Shown one piece after another: positions 27,861 through 38,201 of a DNA stretch of 64,000 nt. The position numbers and the translations under genes are program-made. Position 1 is the stretch's first letter. The number at the start of each line of letters is the position of its first letter. The stretch is from Rhodospirillaceae bacterium (GTDB lineage Bacteria; Pseudomonadota; Alphaproteobacteria; Rhodospirillales; Rhodospirillaceae): the NCBI GenBank assembly GCA_009694245.1, contig SHVO01000001.1, forward strand, positions 19,139 to 83,138, read 5' to 3'. The notes beneath the pieces were generated by a model that worked only from the letters and a program-made list of their open reading frames with translations, had not been told where the DNA came from and did not search any database.

Positions 27861-28720
27861 CCCCGCGTATCGTCGCCGGCTTTGTGATCGTTGTCGGAGC
27901 GCTTCTGCTCGCCTCCGGCGCGCTGTTCACCGTCCACCAAACCCAACAGGCCTTGGTTTTGCAGTTTGGCGAGCCCAAGAGCGTCATCGCCGTACCCGGT
28001 TTGCACTTCAAACTGCCTTTCATCCAGGACGTGTACTACTACGACTCGCGTGTCCTCGATCTCGACCCTCAGGGCCAAGATATGTCGCTGGTCGACCAGC
28101 GGCGCATCAATGTCGACTCATTCGCCCGCTATCGCATCGTCGATCCGTTGAAGTTCTATCAGACGGTCTTGACCGAAACCGCCTTCCGCGATCGTTTCGG
28201 TAATATCCTGAACGGCAGCGTCCGTGACGCTTTTGGCCGCACCGACCTCGCCGATGTGCTTGGCTCCAAGCGCCAGGAGGTGATGCATGAGATCACGCAA
28301 GCCGTCAGCCGGCGCGCCGAGGAGTTCGGGATCAAGGTGATCGAGGTTCGTATCGGCCGCACCGAGCTGACGGCGGATACCACGCAGGCGACTTACAACC
28401 GGATGCGTTCTGACCGCATGGCCGAGGCCGCCGATTTTCGTGGGCGGGGCCAGGAACAAAAGTCGCGCATCGAGGCCGACGCCGACCGCGAGCGTACGAT
28501 CATCATTGCCGAGGCGCAAAAAGAGTCGCAGACCCTTCTGGGTACGGGTGAGGCCGAGAGTCGGCGTATCCTGAATGCAGCGCAGGGCAAGGACGCCGAG
28601 TTTTACACTTTCTTCCGGGCGATGGAGGCCTATCGCGGCGCGTTCGGCGAAGGCACGACCATGGTGCTCTCGCCCAATGCTGAATTCTTCAAGTACTTCA
28701 ACAATATGTCCGGAAAATAA
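27857..28720 (+). CDS. hflC: Protease modulator HflC
   Basis: FTVHQTQQALVLQFGEPKSVIAVPGLHFKLPFIQDVYYYDSRVLDLD...; overlaps the hflK stop. Confidence 0.96.
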   Translation: MTPRIVAGFVIVVGALLLASGALFTVHQTQQALVLQFGEPKSVIAVPGLHFKLPFIQDVYYYDSRVLDLDPQGQDMSLVDQRRINVDSFARYRIVDPLKFYQTVLTETAFRDRFGNILNGSVRDAFGRTDLADVLGSKRQEVMHEITQAVSRRAEEFGIKVIEVRIGRTELTADTTQATYNRMRSDRMAEAADFRGRGQEQKSRIEADADRERTIIIAEAQKESQTLLGTGEAESRRILNAAQGKDAEFYTFFRAMEAYRGAFGEGTTMVLSPNAEFFKYFNNMSGK

Positions 28721-28889
28721 GGGCTGCATCCGCAGTGACGCGCGGACAGCCCGCGCGATTTGTCGCGGCGTCCCGCGGCCCCGAAAAGGCCCGGCTCGAC
28801 GACCGTTGTGAAGCCTCGCTTGCCCAACCCTTGGCTTTCGGAGAGAATCGCCGCCACCGCCATGCCTTATGGCAAAGGAGTGTCTGCCC

Positions 28890-30332
28890 ATGAAATTCAT
28901 CCTCCGCTTCGCCGCCGCCACGGCGGTTGCCGTATGCGTCATGCCAGCTGCCGCGCGCAATGCGCCGGATAGCTTCGCCGACCTGGCCGCGCGACTGAGC
29001 CCGGCGGTTGTCAATATTTCCACTAGCCAGGCGGTCGAGCGCAAGAAGACCGGCGATGAGATTCCCTGGGATGAATTCTTCCCGGATCAATTTCAGAACC
29101 GAAAAGGCGGTGAAGCGCCCGAAGGCAAAGCGCCGCCGCGCCGCCAAACCTCGCTTGGCTCGGGTTTCATCATCGACAAAGCCGGTTATATCGTCACCAA
29201 CAACCACGTCGTCGAAGATGCCGAACAGATTTCGGTGATCTTAGAGGACGATACGGTTCTGGAAGCCAAGCTCGTCGGCCGCGACGCCAAGGTTGACGTC
29301 GCGCTGCTCAAGGTCGAAGCAAAGTCTGACTTACCGATCGTGCATTGGGGAAATTCCAACGGCGCCCGTGTCGGTGACTGGGTCCTTGCCATCGGTAATC
29401 CCTTCGGGCTTTCGGGCACCGTGACCACGGGCATCATCTCGGCGCGCTCGCGCGATATCAAGGCCGGGCAATACGACGATTTCATTCAGACCGATGCCTC
29501 GATCAATCGCGGCAACTCGGGTGGCCCGCTCTTCAACATGGATGGCCAGGTTATCGGCGTGAACACGGCAATCTATTCGCCGTCGGGCGGAAGCGTCGGA
29601 ATCGGATTTGCCGCTTCGGCTAATCTTGTGCGCCCGGTGCTAGACGACTTACGCAAATACGGCCGCACCCGCCGCGGCTGGATCGGTGTGCAGATTCAGA
29701 GTGTCACCGAGGAAATCGCGCAGAGTCTTGGCCTGGATAAGGCCCGCGGCGCCCTGGTGTCCAGGGTCACCGAAAATGGCCCGGCCGTGGCCTCCGGGAT
29801 TGAGTCCAGCGACATCATTTTGAACTTCGACGGAAAACCAATTGATAAAATGTCCGAACTGCCGCGCGTTGTCGCGGAGTCCGGCATCGATAAGACCGTC
29901 AACATCATATTATGGCGCAAAGGCACGCAGAAAACCGTCAAGCTGAAGGTCGGCGAATTGCGCGACGAAAATGAAAAAGTCGTGGCGAGCTTGGGAGCCC
30001 CCGACACGACCAAGCAAGAGGTCAAGAAGACCGAGATCAAGGAACTCGGTGTAACTGTCGTCGAAATTAGCGACGGGACACGCGCGAAGTACACGATTCC
30101 GGCAAGTGTGCGCGGATTGGTAATTGTCGAAATCGACGAATCCAGCGATGCGGCACTCAAGGGTCTGCGCCCGGGCGACGTGATTGACGAGATCCAGCAA
30201 ATCTATATCGCCAACACCGCAGATGCCGCCGGGGCGATTCGCCGCGCCAAGGAAGGCTCGCGCTCGGTGGTCCTGGTCCGGGTTATGAACGGCGGCGGCA
30301 TACGCCTTGTTCCGATCAAGATGGCCGGCTGA
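28890..30332 (+). CDS. degP: Do/DegP-family serine endoprotease with PDZ domains
   Basis: LGSGFIIDKAGYIVTNNHVVEDA...DASINRGNSGGPLFNMDGQVIGVNTAIYSPSGGSVGIGFA. Confidence 0.96.
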   Translation: MKFILRFAAATAVAVCVMPAAARNAPDSFADLAARLSPAVVNISTSQAVERKKTGDEIPWDEFFPDQFQNRKGGEAPEGKAPPRRQTSLGSGFIIDKAGYIVTNNHVVEDAEQISVILEDDTVLEAKLVGRDAKVDVALLKVEAKSDLPIVHWGNSNGARVGDWVLAIGNPFGLSGTVTTGIISARSRDIKAGQYDDFIQTDASINRGNSGGPLFNMDGQVIGVNTAIYSPSGGSVGIGFAASANLVRPVLDDLRKYGRTRRGWIGVQIQSVTEEIAQSLGLDKARGALVSRVTENGPAVASGIESSDIILNFDGKPIDKMSELPRVVAESGIDKTVNIILWRKGTQKTVKLKVGELRDENEKVVASLGAPDTTKQEVKKTEIKELGVTVVEISDGTRAKYTIPASVRGLVIVEIDESSDAALKGLRPGDVIDEIQQIYIANTADAAGAIRRAKEGSRSVVLVRVMNGGGIRLVPIKMAG

Positions 30333-30374
30333 CCATGCCCGTCCGGGCCGTGTGACAACGGGCTTACGGCGTCA

Positions 30375-30827
30375 ATGCGTGTCGATTTCTACCATCTCCA
30401 AGCCTCGCCGGTTGAAATGGCGCTGCCGCAACTCTTGGCGCGCGTACTCCAAGCCGGACACCGCGCCGTGGTCATGGCGGGTTCGGAAGACCGGGTTGAA
30501 GCGCTCGCAAATCATCTGTGGACATATGATCCCGTCACCTGGCTTCCTCACGGTACGCTCAAGGATGGATTTGCCGAGGACCAGCCAATCTGGCTGACCG
30601 ACCGGGACGAGAATCCCAATGCGGCGCGGATGCTCATTCTGACCGACGGCATGACTTCCAGTCGTCTCGCCGACTTTGATCGCTGCCTGGACGTGTTCGA
30701 CGGCAATAGCCTCCACGCGACGGCGGCGGCGAGAGAACGCTGGTCCCTGGCTAAGGCGGCCGGCCACGAACTCCACTACTGGCAGCAGACCGATGCCGGT
30801 TGGAAAGAGCAGGGGGCTAGCGGCTAG
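30375..30827 (+). CDS. holC: DNA polymerase III chi subunit
   Basis: MRVDFYHLQASPVEMALPQLLARVLQAGHRAVVMAGSEDRVEALANHLWTYDPVTWLPHG. Confidence 0.93.
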   Translation: MRVDFYHLQASPVEMALPQLLARVLQAGHRAVVMAGSEDRVEALANHLWTYDPVTWLPHGTLKDGFAEDQPIWLTDRDENPNAARMLILTDGMTSSRLADFDRCLDVFDGNSLHATAAARERWSLAKAAGHELHYWQQTDAGWKEQGASG

Positions 30828-30928
30828 AGACCGACTACCCCGGTTGCGCCGGCGGCGCGGCTTGTCTATAAACCCGCCACCCTTAACGGTATCAGCTGAA
30901 CTCGGTTCCACACTGACTTAGGTTTCAA

Positions 30929-31351
30929 ATGGCCCTCGAACGGACATTCTCCATCATTAAGCCTGATGCCACCCGCCGTAACTTGACCGGCAAGGTCAAC
31001 GCTTTGTTGGAAGCGGGCGGTTTGCGGATCGTCGCCCAGAGGCGCCTGCGTTTGAGCACGGCCCAGGCCGAGGCCTTTTACGGCGTCCACAAGGATCGTC
31101 CGTTTTTCCGAAGCCTGGTGGATTTCATGACCTCGGGTCCAATCGTCGCCCAGGTGCTCGAGGGCGAGAATGCCGTGGCGCGCAACCGCGAAATTATGGG
31201 TGCGACCAATCCCGCCAACGCCGCCGAAGGCACGATCCGTAAGACGTTCGCCGAGTCCATTGAAGCCAACTCCGCCCACGGTTCGGACTCGGCTGAAAAC
31301 GCCGCCATTGAGATCGCGTTTTTCTTCTCGGGCATCGATATCGTCGGCTGA
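30929..31351 (+). CDS. ndk: Nucleoside-diphosphate kinase
   Basis: [40 protein letters not shown]...[20 protein letters not shown]. Confidence 0.97.
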   Translation: MALERTFSIIKPDATRRNLTGKVNALLEAGGLRIVAQRRLRLSTAQAEAFYGVHKDRPFFRSLVDFMTSGPIVAQVLEGENAVARNREIMGATNPANAAEGTIRKTFAESIEANSAHGSDSAENAAIEIAFFFSGIDIVG

Positions 31352-31396
31352 TCGTCGGCGACGAGACGCACGCGTAAGACAACAGGAGGGACAGGT

Positions 31397-32017
31397 ATGG
31401 CGTCGCTGCCGGCTCGTCCCACCATTGCATTCCTCGCCTCCCACAATGGCACGAATATGCGTGCCATCGTTGCCGCCTGTCGCGACGGCCGCTTGCGCGC
31501 GACACCGGTGGTATTGATCAGCAACAACGGCGACAGCGCCGCCGTTGCCTGGGCGAAGCAGAACCGGCTTCCGGCAACTCACATCAGCGCCAAGACCGCC
31601 GGCTCCGATGCCGCCGCCGATGCCGCCATCGCCGCCACGCTTGCGCAACACGGCGCCGATCTCGTCGTGCTGGCGGGCTATATGCGCAAGCTGGGCCCGG
31701 AGACACTAGGGGCGTTTGCCAAACGCATTCTCAATGTCCACCCGGCGCTTTTGCCCAAGTTCGGCGGGCAGGGAATGTATGGGCATCATGTGCACGACGC
31801 CGTCATCAAGGCTGGCGAGACTGAGTCCGGCGCCACCATCCACTTGGTCGATGACAAATACGATCACGGGCCGGTTGTCGCCCAGGCGCGCGTCGTTGTC
31901 ATGGCCGATGATACGCCGGAAGCTCTCGCCGCGCGTGTCCAGGCCAAGGAGCAGGAACTGTTTCCGGATACCTTAAAGCGGATCATTGCGCGCGAGATCG
32001 ATCTCGATCGGCTGTGA
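31397..32017 (+). CDS. purN: Phosphoribosylglycinamide formyltransferase
   Basis: IAFLASHNGTNMRAIVAACRDGRL...LVVLAGYMRKLGPETLGAFAKRILNVHPALLPKFGGQGMYGHHVHDAVI. Confidence 0.96.
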   Translation: MASLPARPTIAFLASHNGTNMRAIVAACRDGRLRATPVVLISNNGDSAAVAWAKQNRLPATHISAKTAGSDAAADAAIAATLAQHGADLVVLAGYMRKLGPETLGAFAKRILNVHPALLPKFGGQGMYGHHVHDAVIKAGETESGATIHLVDDKYDHGPVVAQARVVVMADDTPEALAARVQAKEQELFPDTLKRIIAREIDLDRL

Positions 32018-32037
32018 TCGGCCAAAAACTTCGGTGG

Positions 32038-33162
32038 CTATGCCCTCACATGCATGTCGGCCTCGGTGAATTCAATGCCCAGGGGCTCGATCACGACGCG
32101 TTTGGCCCCGGCTTCGACGACTCCGGCGGACCAAGCGGCAATGCCCAAGGCCTTGGCGGCGGCAACGGTCTTTTCAGCATCTTCGGCCGCGACGAACAGA
32201 GCCAGGCCCGCTCCCATGTTGAAGGTGCCGTATGCGTCGGCGTCACTCAGTCCTGCCGCCTCCCGAATAAACGCGAGCACGGGCGGTACTGGCGGCACCA
32301 TGTGGAATCGATAAGTGAGCGGTGAGTCGTAGCGCATGATCTTGCGCCAGCCGTGGCCGGTGATGTTGGCGATGTAATGCGGGATTACGCCCAACGCGAA
32401 CACTGCCTCGGTCACGGGCGAGTATAGAACGGTGGGATCGAGCAAGGCATCGCCGTAGAGGCGGCCGTCGCCCAGCGTCGTTCGGTATCCTGCGGGAAGG
32501 GTGCTCGCAAGCTTGCGCGCGAGCGAAACGCCGTTGGCGTGGATGCCGCTGGAGGCCAAGAGGACAATGACATCACCCGGCCTCATCTTGTTGAGGAGCG
32601 TCAAGCGCTCGCGGGGCTTGACGATACCGATGCACGACGCCGCGAGATCGATGGTACCGGCTTCGACGACGCCGGCGAGGCAGGGTGTTTCGCCGCCCCC
32701 CCAAGAAACGCCGCAGTGGTCGCAAGCCGCCTTCCATCCGCGCACCAGATCCCTGGCGCGTTCCTTATCGTCAAACCATGCGCTGCTGCCGGCCGCCCAA
32801 TAGGCCTGAACCGAAATCGGAGTCGCGCCCACGGTAATGATGTCGTTGATCGCCATGGCCAGGGTGTCTTGGGCGAGGGCGTCGAAATAGGTCCTGCCGG
32901 TGATTCCACGCATGGCGTCGGCGATCAATACCTTGGTGCCCAGGCATTCGGTGATTGACGCCAAAAGAAATTCGCCGGCGTCCACGACGTAAGCGGATTC
33001 GCCCCGCGAAGCTGCTATCTCGCGAAAACCGGAATGCGCCAAATTGGCCGCGGTCTCGCGAGCGGCGCGCTGGGCGTCAATTTTGAGCGGGTCAATCTTG
33101 GAATAGTCGACCCCGGCGTCTTTGTAGGCTAAACCGATTGGCCGCGTGGGTTGTTGAGCCAT
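32038..33162 (-). CDS. purM: Phosphoribosylformylglycinamidine cyclo-ligase
   Basis: LAYKDAGVDYSKIDPLKI...LASSGIHANGVSLARKL...ITGHGWRKIMRYD. Confidence 0.96.
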   Translation of the reverse strand: MAQQPTRPIGLAYKDAGVDYSKIDPLKIDAQRAARETAANLAHSGFREIAASRGESAYVVDAGEFLLASITECLGTKVLIADAMRGITGRTYFDALAQDTLAMAINDIITVGATPISVQAYWAAGSSAWFDDKERARDLVRGWKAACDHCGVSWGGGETPCLAGVVEAGTIDLAASCIGIVKPRERLTLLNKMRPGDVIVLLASSGIHANGVSLARKLASTLPAGYRTTLGDGRLYGDALLDPTVLYSPVTEAVFALGVIPHYIANITGHGWRKIMRYDSPLTYRFHMVPPVPPVLAFIREAAGLSDADAYGTFNMGAGLALFVAAEDAEKTVAAAKALGIAAWSAGVVEAGAKRVVIEPLGIEFTEADMHVRA

Positions 33163-33219
33163 GTGGGTGGATCAGGAGTCTGCCGGCTATGGTAAAATGC
33201 CGCTGGATTTGAGGCGAAT

Positions 33220-34539
33220 ATGAAGGCGAACATACTGGATCGACGGCGCTTTGCAATGGGCCTGGCCGGGATTGTCCTGTGGTCAGTCGGTGCGGCTTCC
33301 GGCCCTGCCGCGTGGACGTTTTTCAACCCGGCGGCGGCGCAATCGGTAACGGTAACCATGGGCCCCGGCCCGGTTACCCGCCCCGACCTATTTGTCGCCA
33401 ATGCCGTTCCCGTCGATGTTACAGCCGCCAGCGTCACTGAAGCGCGCGAACGCGGATTGACCCAGGGTCGGGTCGTAGGATTCCGAAAGGTGCTAAGTCG
33501 GCTTGTGGCCCGCGATGATCTCAATAATGTGCCGGAGCTCACGGCTGTCCAAATCATCGACATGGTGCGCGACTTCTCTATCGCCAATGAACGCAGTTCG
33601 GCGGTGCGCTATTTGGCCGATCTGACCGTGCGCTTCGATCCCGTCACCATTAGGCGCCTCCTGCGTAACGCCAACATTCCCTTCACCGAAACACTGAGCA
33701 AGCCGTTGGTCGTGGTTCCCTTGATGCGCGAGGACGCGAATGCAAACTGGAAATTATGGGAAGAGGCCAATGCCTGGCGCGGCGCGTGGTCGCTGGTGCC
33801 TCCCGATCTTGGACTGGTTTCTCTAATCGTACCTGCCGGCAGCGGCGAGGATGCAGCACTTCTCAACGCCGACCAGGCGGCAGCCAAGGACCTGACGGCG
33901 CTCAATCAGCTTGCCGACCGCTACGGCGCCGGCGGGACCGTGCTCGCCATGGCAACCGGCGCGCCTGAAGGCATGCAGATGACTTTGGTCGAACTGCGGA
34001 ACGACCTGCCATCGGCGGAGCTGAGCCTGATTCAATCCGCCGAGCCCGGCCAGGCGCGCGATCAGCTGTTCGCGGCCGCGACGACCGCCGCGGCCGAAGC
34101 CGTCCAGGAAAATTGGAAACAACGCAACCGCGTCGCCTTCGGCGGCACGACACAGATAACCGCCCTCGTGCCGGTTAGCGATCTCAGGGAGTGGCTGACG
34201 GTCAAAAACCGGCTCAATGAGGTTCCCCTGATCGATCGTCTTGAGCTGCAGGCGATTACGCGCGATCGTGCTCAAATCTCGCTGTATTACGCGGGCGCGC
34301 AACGCCAGTTGGAACTGGCGATGTCGCAGCACGATCTCGCTCTGACGCAGCAGGATGATGTTTGGATCATTCAGGTGCGGGGCGGCGTTTCGGCAACTCG
34401 CGTCCTCGGCGAACCCGGGGTCGAAACACGCTCTCTTGCCGAACCCACGCTTCCGGAGGTGGATTCGTCGCCGCCAGGGGCGGGACCGTCGGCGCCATCT
34501 GCGGAGGCGCCGCCGCCGGGAGCGGCGCCACCTCAGTGA
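33220..34539 (+). CDS. DUF2066 domain-containing exported protein
   Basis: Signal sequence, then ANAVPVDVTAASVTEARERGLTQGRVVGFRKVLSRLVA; adjacent to hdaA. Confidence 0.85.
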   Translation: MKANILDRRRFAMGLAGIVLWSVGAASGPAAWTFFNPAAAQSVTVTMGPGPVTRPDLFVANAVPVDVTAASVTEARERGLTQGRVVGFRKVLSRLVARDDLNNVPELTAVQIIDMVRDFSIANERSSAVRYLADLTVRFDPVTIRRLLRNANIPFTETLSKPLVVVPLMREDANANWKLWEEANAWRGAWSLVPPDLGLVSLIVPAGSGEDAALLNADQAAAKDLTALNQLADRYGAGGTVLAMATGAPEGMQMTLVELRNDLPSAELSLIQSAEPGQARDQLFAAATTAAAEAVQENWKQRNRVAFGGTTQITALVPVSDLREWLTVKNRLNEVPLIDRLELQAITRDRAQISLYYAGAQRQLELAMSQHDLALTQQDDVWIIQVRGGVSATRVLGEPGVETRSLAEPTLPEVDSSPPGAGPSAPSAEAPPPGAAPPQ

Positions 34540-34541
34540 TC

Positions 34542-35216
34542 ATGTCGGACGACCGCCAGCTCCTACTCGACCTGGGGCATCGCCCAGCCTTCGGCCGCGA
34601 TGACTTTCTGGTGGCGCCGGGCAACCGTGAGGCGGTTGATTGGATTGACCGCTGGCCAGCTTGGCCAGGCCATGCACTGGCGATTTTTGGACCCGCCGGT
34701 TGCGGCAAGTCGCATTTGTCCCAGGTCTTTGCCTTACGGGCGCAGGCCCCGGTGTTGGCGGCGGCGGACGTGCGCGTCGAGACGGTTCCTCATTTGATTG
34801 AGGGCCGCGGCGCCCTGGCGTTGGAAATTGGCGAGGCAGCAATCGATCCGCGCGGACTATTGCATCTCTTCAATGCGCTGAAGGAGCAGGGCGGCTATCT
34901 CCTTCTGACATCGCGTGATCCGCCCGCCCGCTGGCCTATCGTGCTTTTGGATTTAAAGTCGCGATTGGCGGCAATTCAGGCGGTGCGAATTTCCGCCCCC
35001 GACGACGCCATGATGGAGGCCGTGCTGGTAAAATTGTTTGCTGATCGCCAGATTGCCGTTGGCCCGGGCGCGATTGCCTATTTGCTCCGCCGCATTGATC
35101 GCAGTTTCGCCGCCGCCAGGGCGATTGTCGCCCAGGCCGACAGCGCCGCGCTGACGGATAAGCGTGCGGTTACGATTCCGCTGTTGAAGCAGGTTCTCGG
35201 CGAGGCCACGGAATAG
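34542..35216 (+). CDS. hdaA: HdaA/DnaA-related regulatory ATPase
   Basis: QLLLDLGHRPAFGRDDFLVAPGNREAVDWIDRWPAWPGHALAIFGPAGCGKSHLSQVF. Confidence 0.88.
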   Translation: MSDDRQLLLDLGHRPAFGRDDFLVAPGNREAVDWIDRWPAWPGHALAIFGPAGCGKSHLSQVFALRAQAPVLAAADVRVETVPHLIEGRGALALEIGEAAIDPRGLLHLFNALKEQGGYLLLTSRDPPARWPIVLLDLKSRLAAIQAVRISAPDDAMMEAVLVKLFADRQIAVGPGAIAYLLRRIDRSFAAARAIVAQADSAALTDKRAVTIPLLKQVLGEATE

Positions 35217-35235
35217 TCAGGCCGAAGTCATTGAC

Positions 35236-35763
35236 CTAGTCGTCGGCAAGATCGCTAGGTCGCACGAAGCCGGACAAGATGCCGCCACCGGTCTTTACCT
35301 CGCGCCAGTGAGCGACGTTGAACTGCAGGCTGCACAACGCGCCGGTCGGAAACTTTACCTTGAGGGCCGCAAGTTCCTCGGCGTGGCCCGACTTAGCGTC
35401 CCGCGCCAGCCCCCGTGCCGTCTCGTGGAACGCGGGATTGTGCCCGATGATCATGACGTCACCGGCGGCGTCCGGCAGGTTCCTGATGAATTCCATGAGT
35501 TTGCCCGAGGCCTCCAGGTATAGCTGATCGCTAAAGGCGATCGACACGCCCGGCAAGGCCGGGGCAATAAATTGCCAGGTCTCGCGTGTCCTCTGGGAGG
35601 TCGAGCAAAAGACCTCCGTCAGATGAAAATTGCCCTTGGCCAAGTGGGCGGCAAGGGCCTTCACGACCCGTATGCCGCGCGCGGCGAGGGGTCTGGCGTG
35701 GTCGGTACCGTCGGCGGCTGTGCCTACTGCTTTGGCGTGGCGGAGGAGGTGAAGAGTTCTCAA
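35236..35763 (-). CDS. SixA-type histidine phosphatase
   Basis: MRTLHLLRHAKAVGTAADGTDHARPLAARGIRVVKALAAHL...VMIIGHNPAFHETARGLA. Confidence 0.9.
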   Translation of the reverse strand: MRTLHLLRHAKAVGTAADGTDHARPLAARGIRVVKALAAHLAKGNFHLTEVFCSTSQRTRETWQFIAPALPGVSIAFSDQLYLEASGKLMEFIRNLPDAAGDVMIIGHNPAFHETARGLARDAKSGHAEELAALKVKFPTGALCSLQFNVAHWREVKTGGGILSGFVRPSDLADD

Positions 35764-35928
35764 TGCCTGGATCCGCGGTTACGCCAGAAACATTCCGTAA
35801 GGGGCGGTCGGTATGATACTCTGTAAGGCGTGTAAATCATTGCAATTTGGTGATCTTTCCGTGGCGGGTATTGCTTCCGGCGCCGTGCCGGGGTGGAATC
35901 ACGTCACGAGGTCCAGGGAGATACGCCA

Positions 35929-38199
35929 ATGGCGCCGTCCAAGCCACTGCCGAAAGGTGCTCCCAAGGAGCCTGGCCGAGCCATGCGCCAATCCCAGGCC
36001 ATGCAACCGTTCGACGTCGCGTCATTCCCGCCGCGGGAACGCTTTATCAACCGCGAACTCAGTTGGCTGGCGTTCAACAGCCGCGTCCTTGAGGAGGCGC
36101 GCAACCCCCGCCATCCGGTGCTGGAACGCGTACGCTTCCTCTCGATCTCGGCGTCGAACCTGGACGAGTTTTACATGGTGCGAGTCGCCGGCCTCAAGGG
36201 TCAGGTGAACGCGGGCGTGACGCTGCCCTCGGCTGACGGGCTGACGCCGCAGGAGCAGCTTGATGTCATCAACGAGGCCGTTCGCAGCCTGTTCAAGGAA
36301 CAGGACGAGACTTGGATCGCATTGAAGGCGATTTTGACCAAGGAAGGCATCCATGTCGTCGGCCCCCAAGACCTCGCCGGCGATGATCGCCAGGCGCTCG
36401 AAAAACGCTTCATGGACCACATGTTCCCAATATTCACGCCGCTGGCCGTCGATCCCGCCCACCCGTTCCCTTTCATCCCCAACCTGGGCCACGCGCTGGT
36501 CTTGCAGCTTGTGCGCATCGCCGACGGCGAATTGATGCGTGCGCTGGTGCCGATTCCACAGCAAGTGCAGCGCTTCGTCAGGCTCAAGGGGCCGGTCATC
36601 CGCTTCATTCTGGTCGAAGACCTGGTGCTGATGTTCTCGGGAGCCCTGTTCCCAGGTTTCAAAGTTCTGCAAGCCGGCCACTTCCGCGTCATCCGCGACA
36701 CCGAAATGGAAATCGACGAGGAAGCCGAGGATTTGGTCGGAAGCTTCGAAAGCGCCTTGAAACGCCGCCGCCGCGGCAATTGCATCCGGCTCGCCCTGGC
36801 GGGGGACATGCCGCCCGACCAGGTCAAGGTGATCTGCGACGAATTGGAGGTGTCGCTTCACGACTCTTTCAAGATCGACGGCATGATCGGCCAGACCGAT
36901 CTGAAACAGCTAATCACGGACGACCGGCCCGACTTGCTTTTCCCGCCCTATAATGCCCGGTTCCCTGAACGCATCCGCGATTTCGGCGGCGACTGCTTCG
37001 CCGCCATCCGCCAAAAGGACATCGTCGTTCACCACCCCTATGAGTCATTTGATGTGGTGGTGCAGTTTCTGCGGCAGGCAGCGCGTGATCCCAACGTGCT
37101 CTCGATCAAACAGACACTCTACCGCACCAGCAAAGACAGCCCGATCGTTAAAGCCCTGGTCGAGGCCGCCGAAGCCGGCAAGTCGGTCACGGCCATGGTC
37201 GAGTTGAAAGCCCGCTTTGACGAGGAGGCCAATATCCGCTGGGCCCGCGACCTCGAGCGGGCCGGCGCCAGTGTTGTGTTCGGGTTCGTCAATCTCAAGA
37301 CCCACGCCAAGATTTCACTGGTCGTGCGCCGCGAAGGATCGGAGACCCGCTCCTATGTCCACTTCGGTACCGGAAATTACCATTCGGTCACTGCCAAGAT
37401 CTATACCGACTTGTCGTTCTTCACCTGCGACCCGATCTTGTGCCGCGATGCCACGCGCGTATTCAATTACATGACCGGCTATGCCCAGCCGGATTCTCTA
37501 GAAAAACTGGCGATTGCGCCCATCGGTTTGCGCAAGAAGTTGATGGCGCTGATCGACGATGAAATCGCTTTTGTGGCGGTCGGGAGGCCTGGTGCGATTT
37601 GGGCGAAAATGAATTCCATCGTCGATCCGGGAATCATCGACGCGCTCTACCGCGCTTCCCAGGCCGGCGTGAAGATCGACCTGGTGATCCGCGGGATTTG
37701 CGGCCTCAGGCCGGGCGTGCCGGGCCTGTCGGAGAATATTCGCGTGAAGAGCATCGTCGGGCGATTTCTTGAACATTCGCGCATCGTCTGCTTTGGAAAC
37801 GGTCATGAGATGCCCTCACGCAAAGCTAAGATTTTCATTTCGTCGGCCGACTGGATGCCGCGCAACTTGGATGCGCGGGTCGAAACGTCTGTGCCGGTCG
37901 AGAATGCGACCGTTCACCAGCAGATCCTTGACCAGATCATGGTCGTCAGTTTCAACGACAACCTGCAAAGTTGGGATCTTGAGGCCGATGGCTCCTACGT
38001 CCGCGAATCCGTCGGCGGGCAGCCGTTCTCGGCCCACGAATACTTCATGACTAATCCCAGCCTTTCAGGCCAAGGCAGCGCCGTGGAAAGAGCAAAAAAA
38101 ACGGGCGCCCAAGCTGGTTCCCAGCCGCCGCTAAAGCTGTTATCAAGCGCCACGGATTCAATGCCAGGCTCAGCGAGCGAACGCCCAGGACATGGGTAA
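35929..38199 (+). CDS. ppk1: Polyphosphate kinase 1
   Basis: [52 protein letters not shown]...[14 protein letters not shown]...[10 protein letters not shown]. Confidence 0.97.
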   Translation: MAPSKPLPKGAPKEPGRAMRQSQAMQPFDVASFPPRERFINRELSWLAFNSRVLEEARNPRHPVLERVRFLSISASNLDEFYMVRVAGLKGQVNAGVTLPSADGLTPQEQLDVINEAVRSLFKEQDETWIALKAILTKEGIHVVGPQDLAGDDRQALEKRFMDHMFPIFTPLAVDPAHPFPFIPNLGHALVLQLVRIADGELMRALVPIPQQVQRFVRLKGPVIRFILVEDLVLMFSGALFPGFKVLQAGHFRVIRDTEMEIDEEAEDLVGSFESALKRRRRGNCIRLALAGDMPPDQVKVICDELEVSLHDSFKIDGMIGQTDLKQLITDDRPDLLFPPYNARFPERIRDFGGDCFAAIRQKDIVVHHPYESFDVVVQFLRQAARDPNVLSIKQTLYRTSKDSPIVKALVEAAEAGKSVTAMVELKARFDEEANIRWARDLERAGASVVFGFVNLKTHAKISLVVRREGSETRSYVHFGTGNYHSVTAKIYTDLSFFTCDPILCRDATRVFNYMTGYAQPDSLEKLAIAPIGLRKKLMALIDDEIAFVAVGRPGAIWAKMNSIVDPGIIDALYRASQAGVKIDLVIRGICGLRPGVPGLSENIRVKSIVGRFLEHSRIVCFGNGHEMPSRKAKIFISSADWMPRNLDARVETSVPVENATVHQQILDQIMVVSFNDNLQSWDLEADGSYVRESVGGQPFSAHEYFMTNPSLSGQGSAVERAKKTGAQAGSQPPLKLLSSATDSMPGSASERPGHG

Positions 38200-38201
38200 T
38201 A

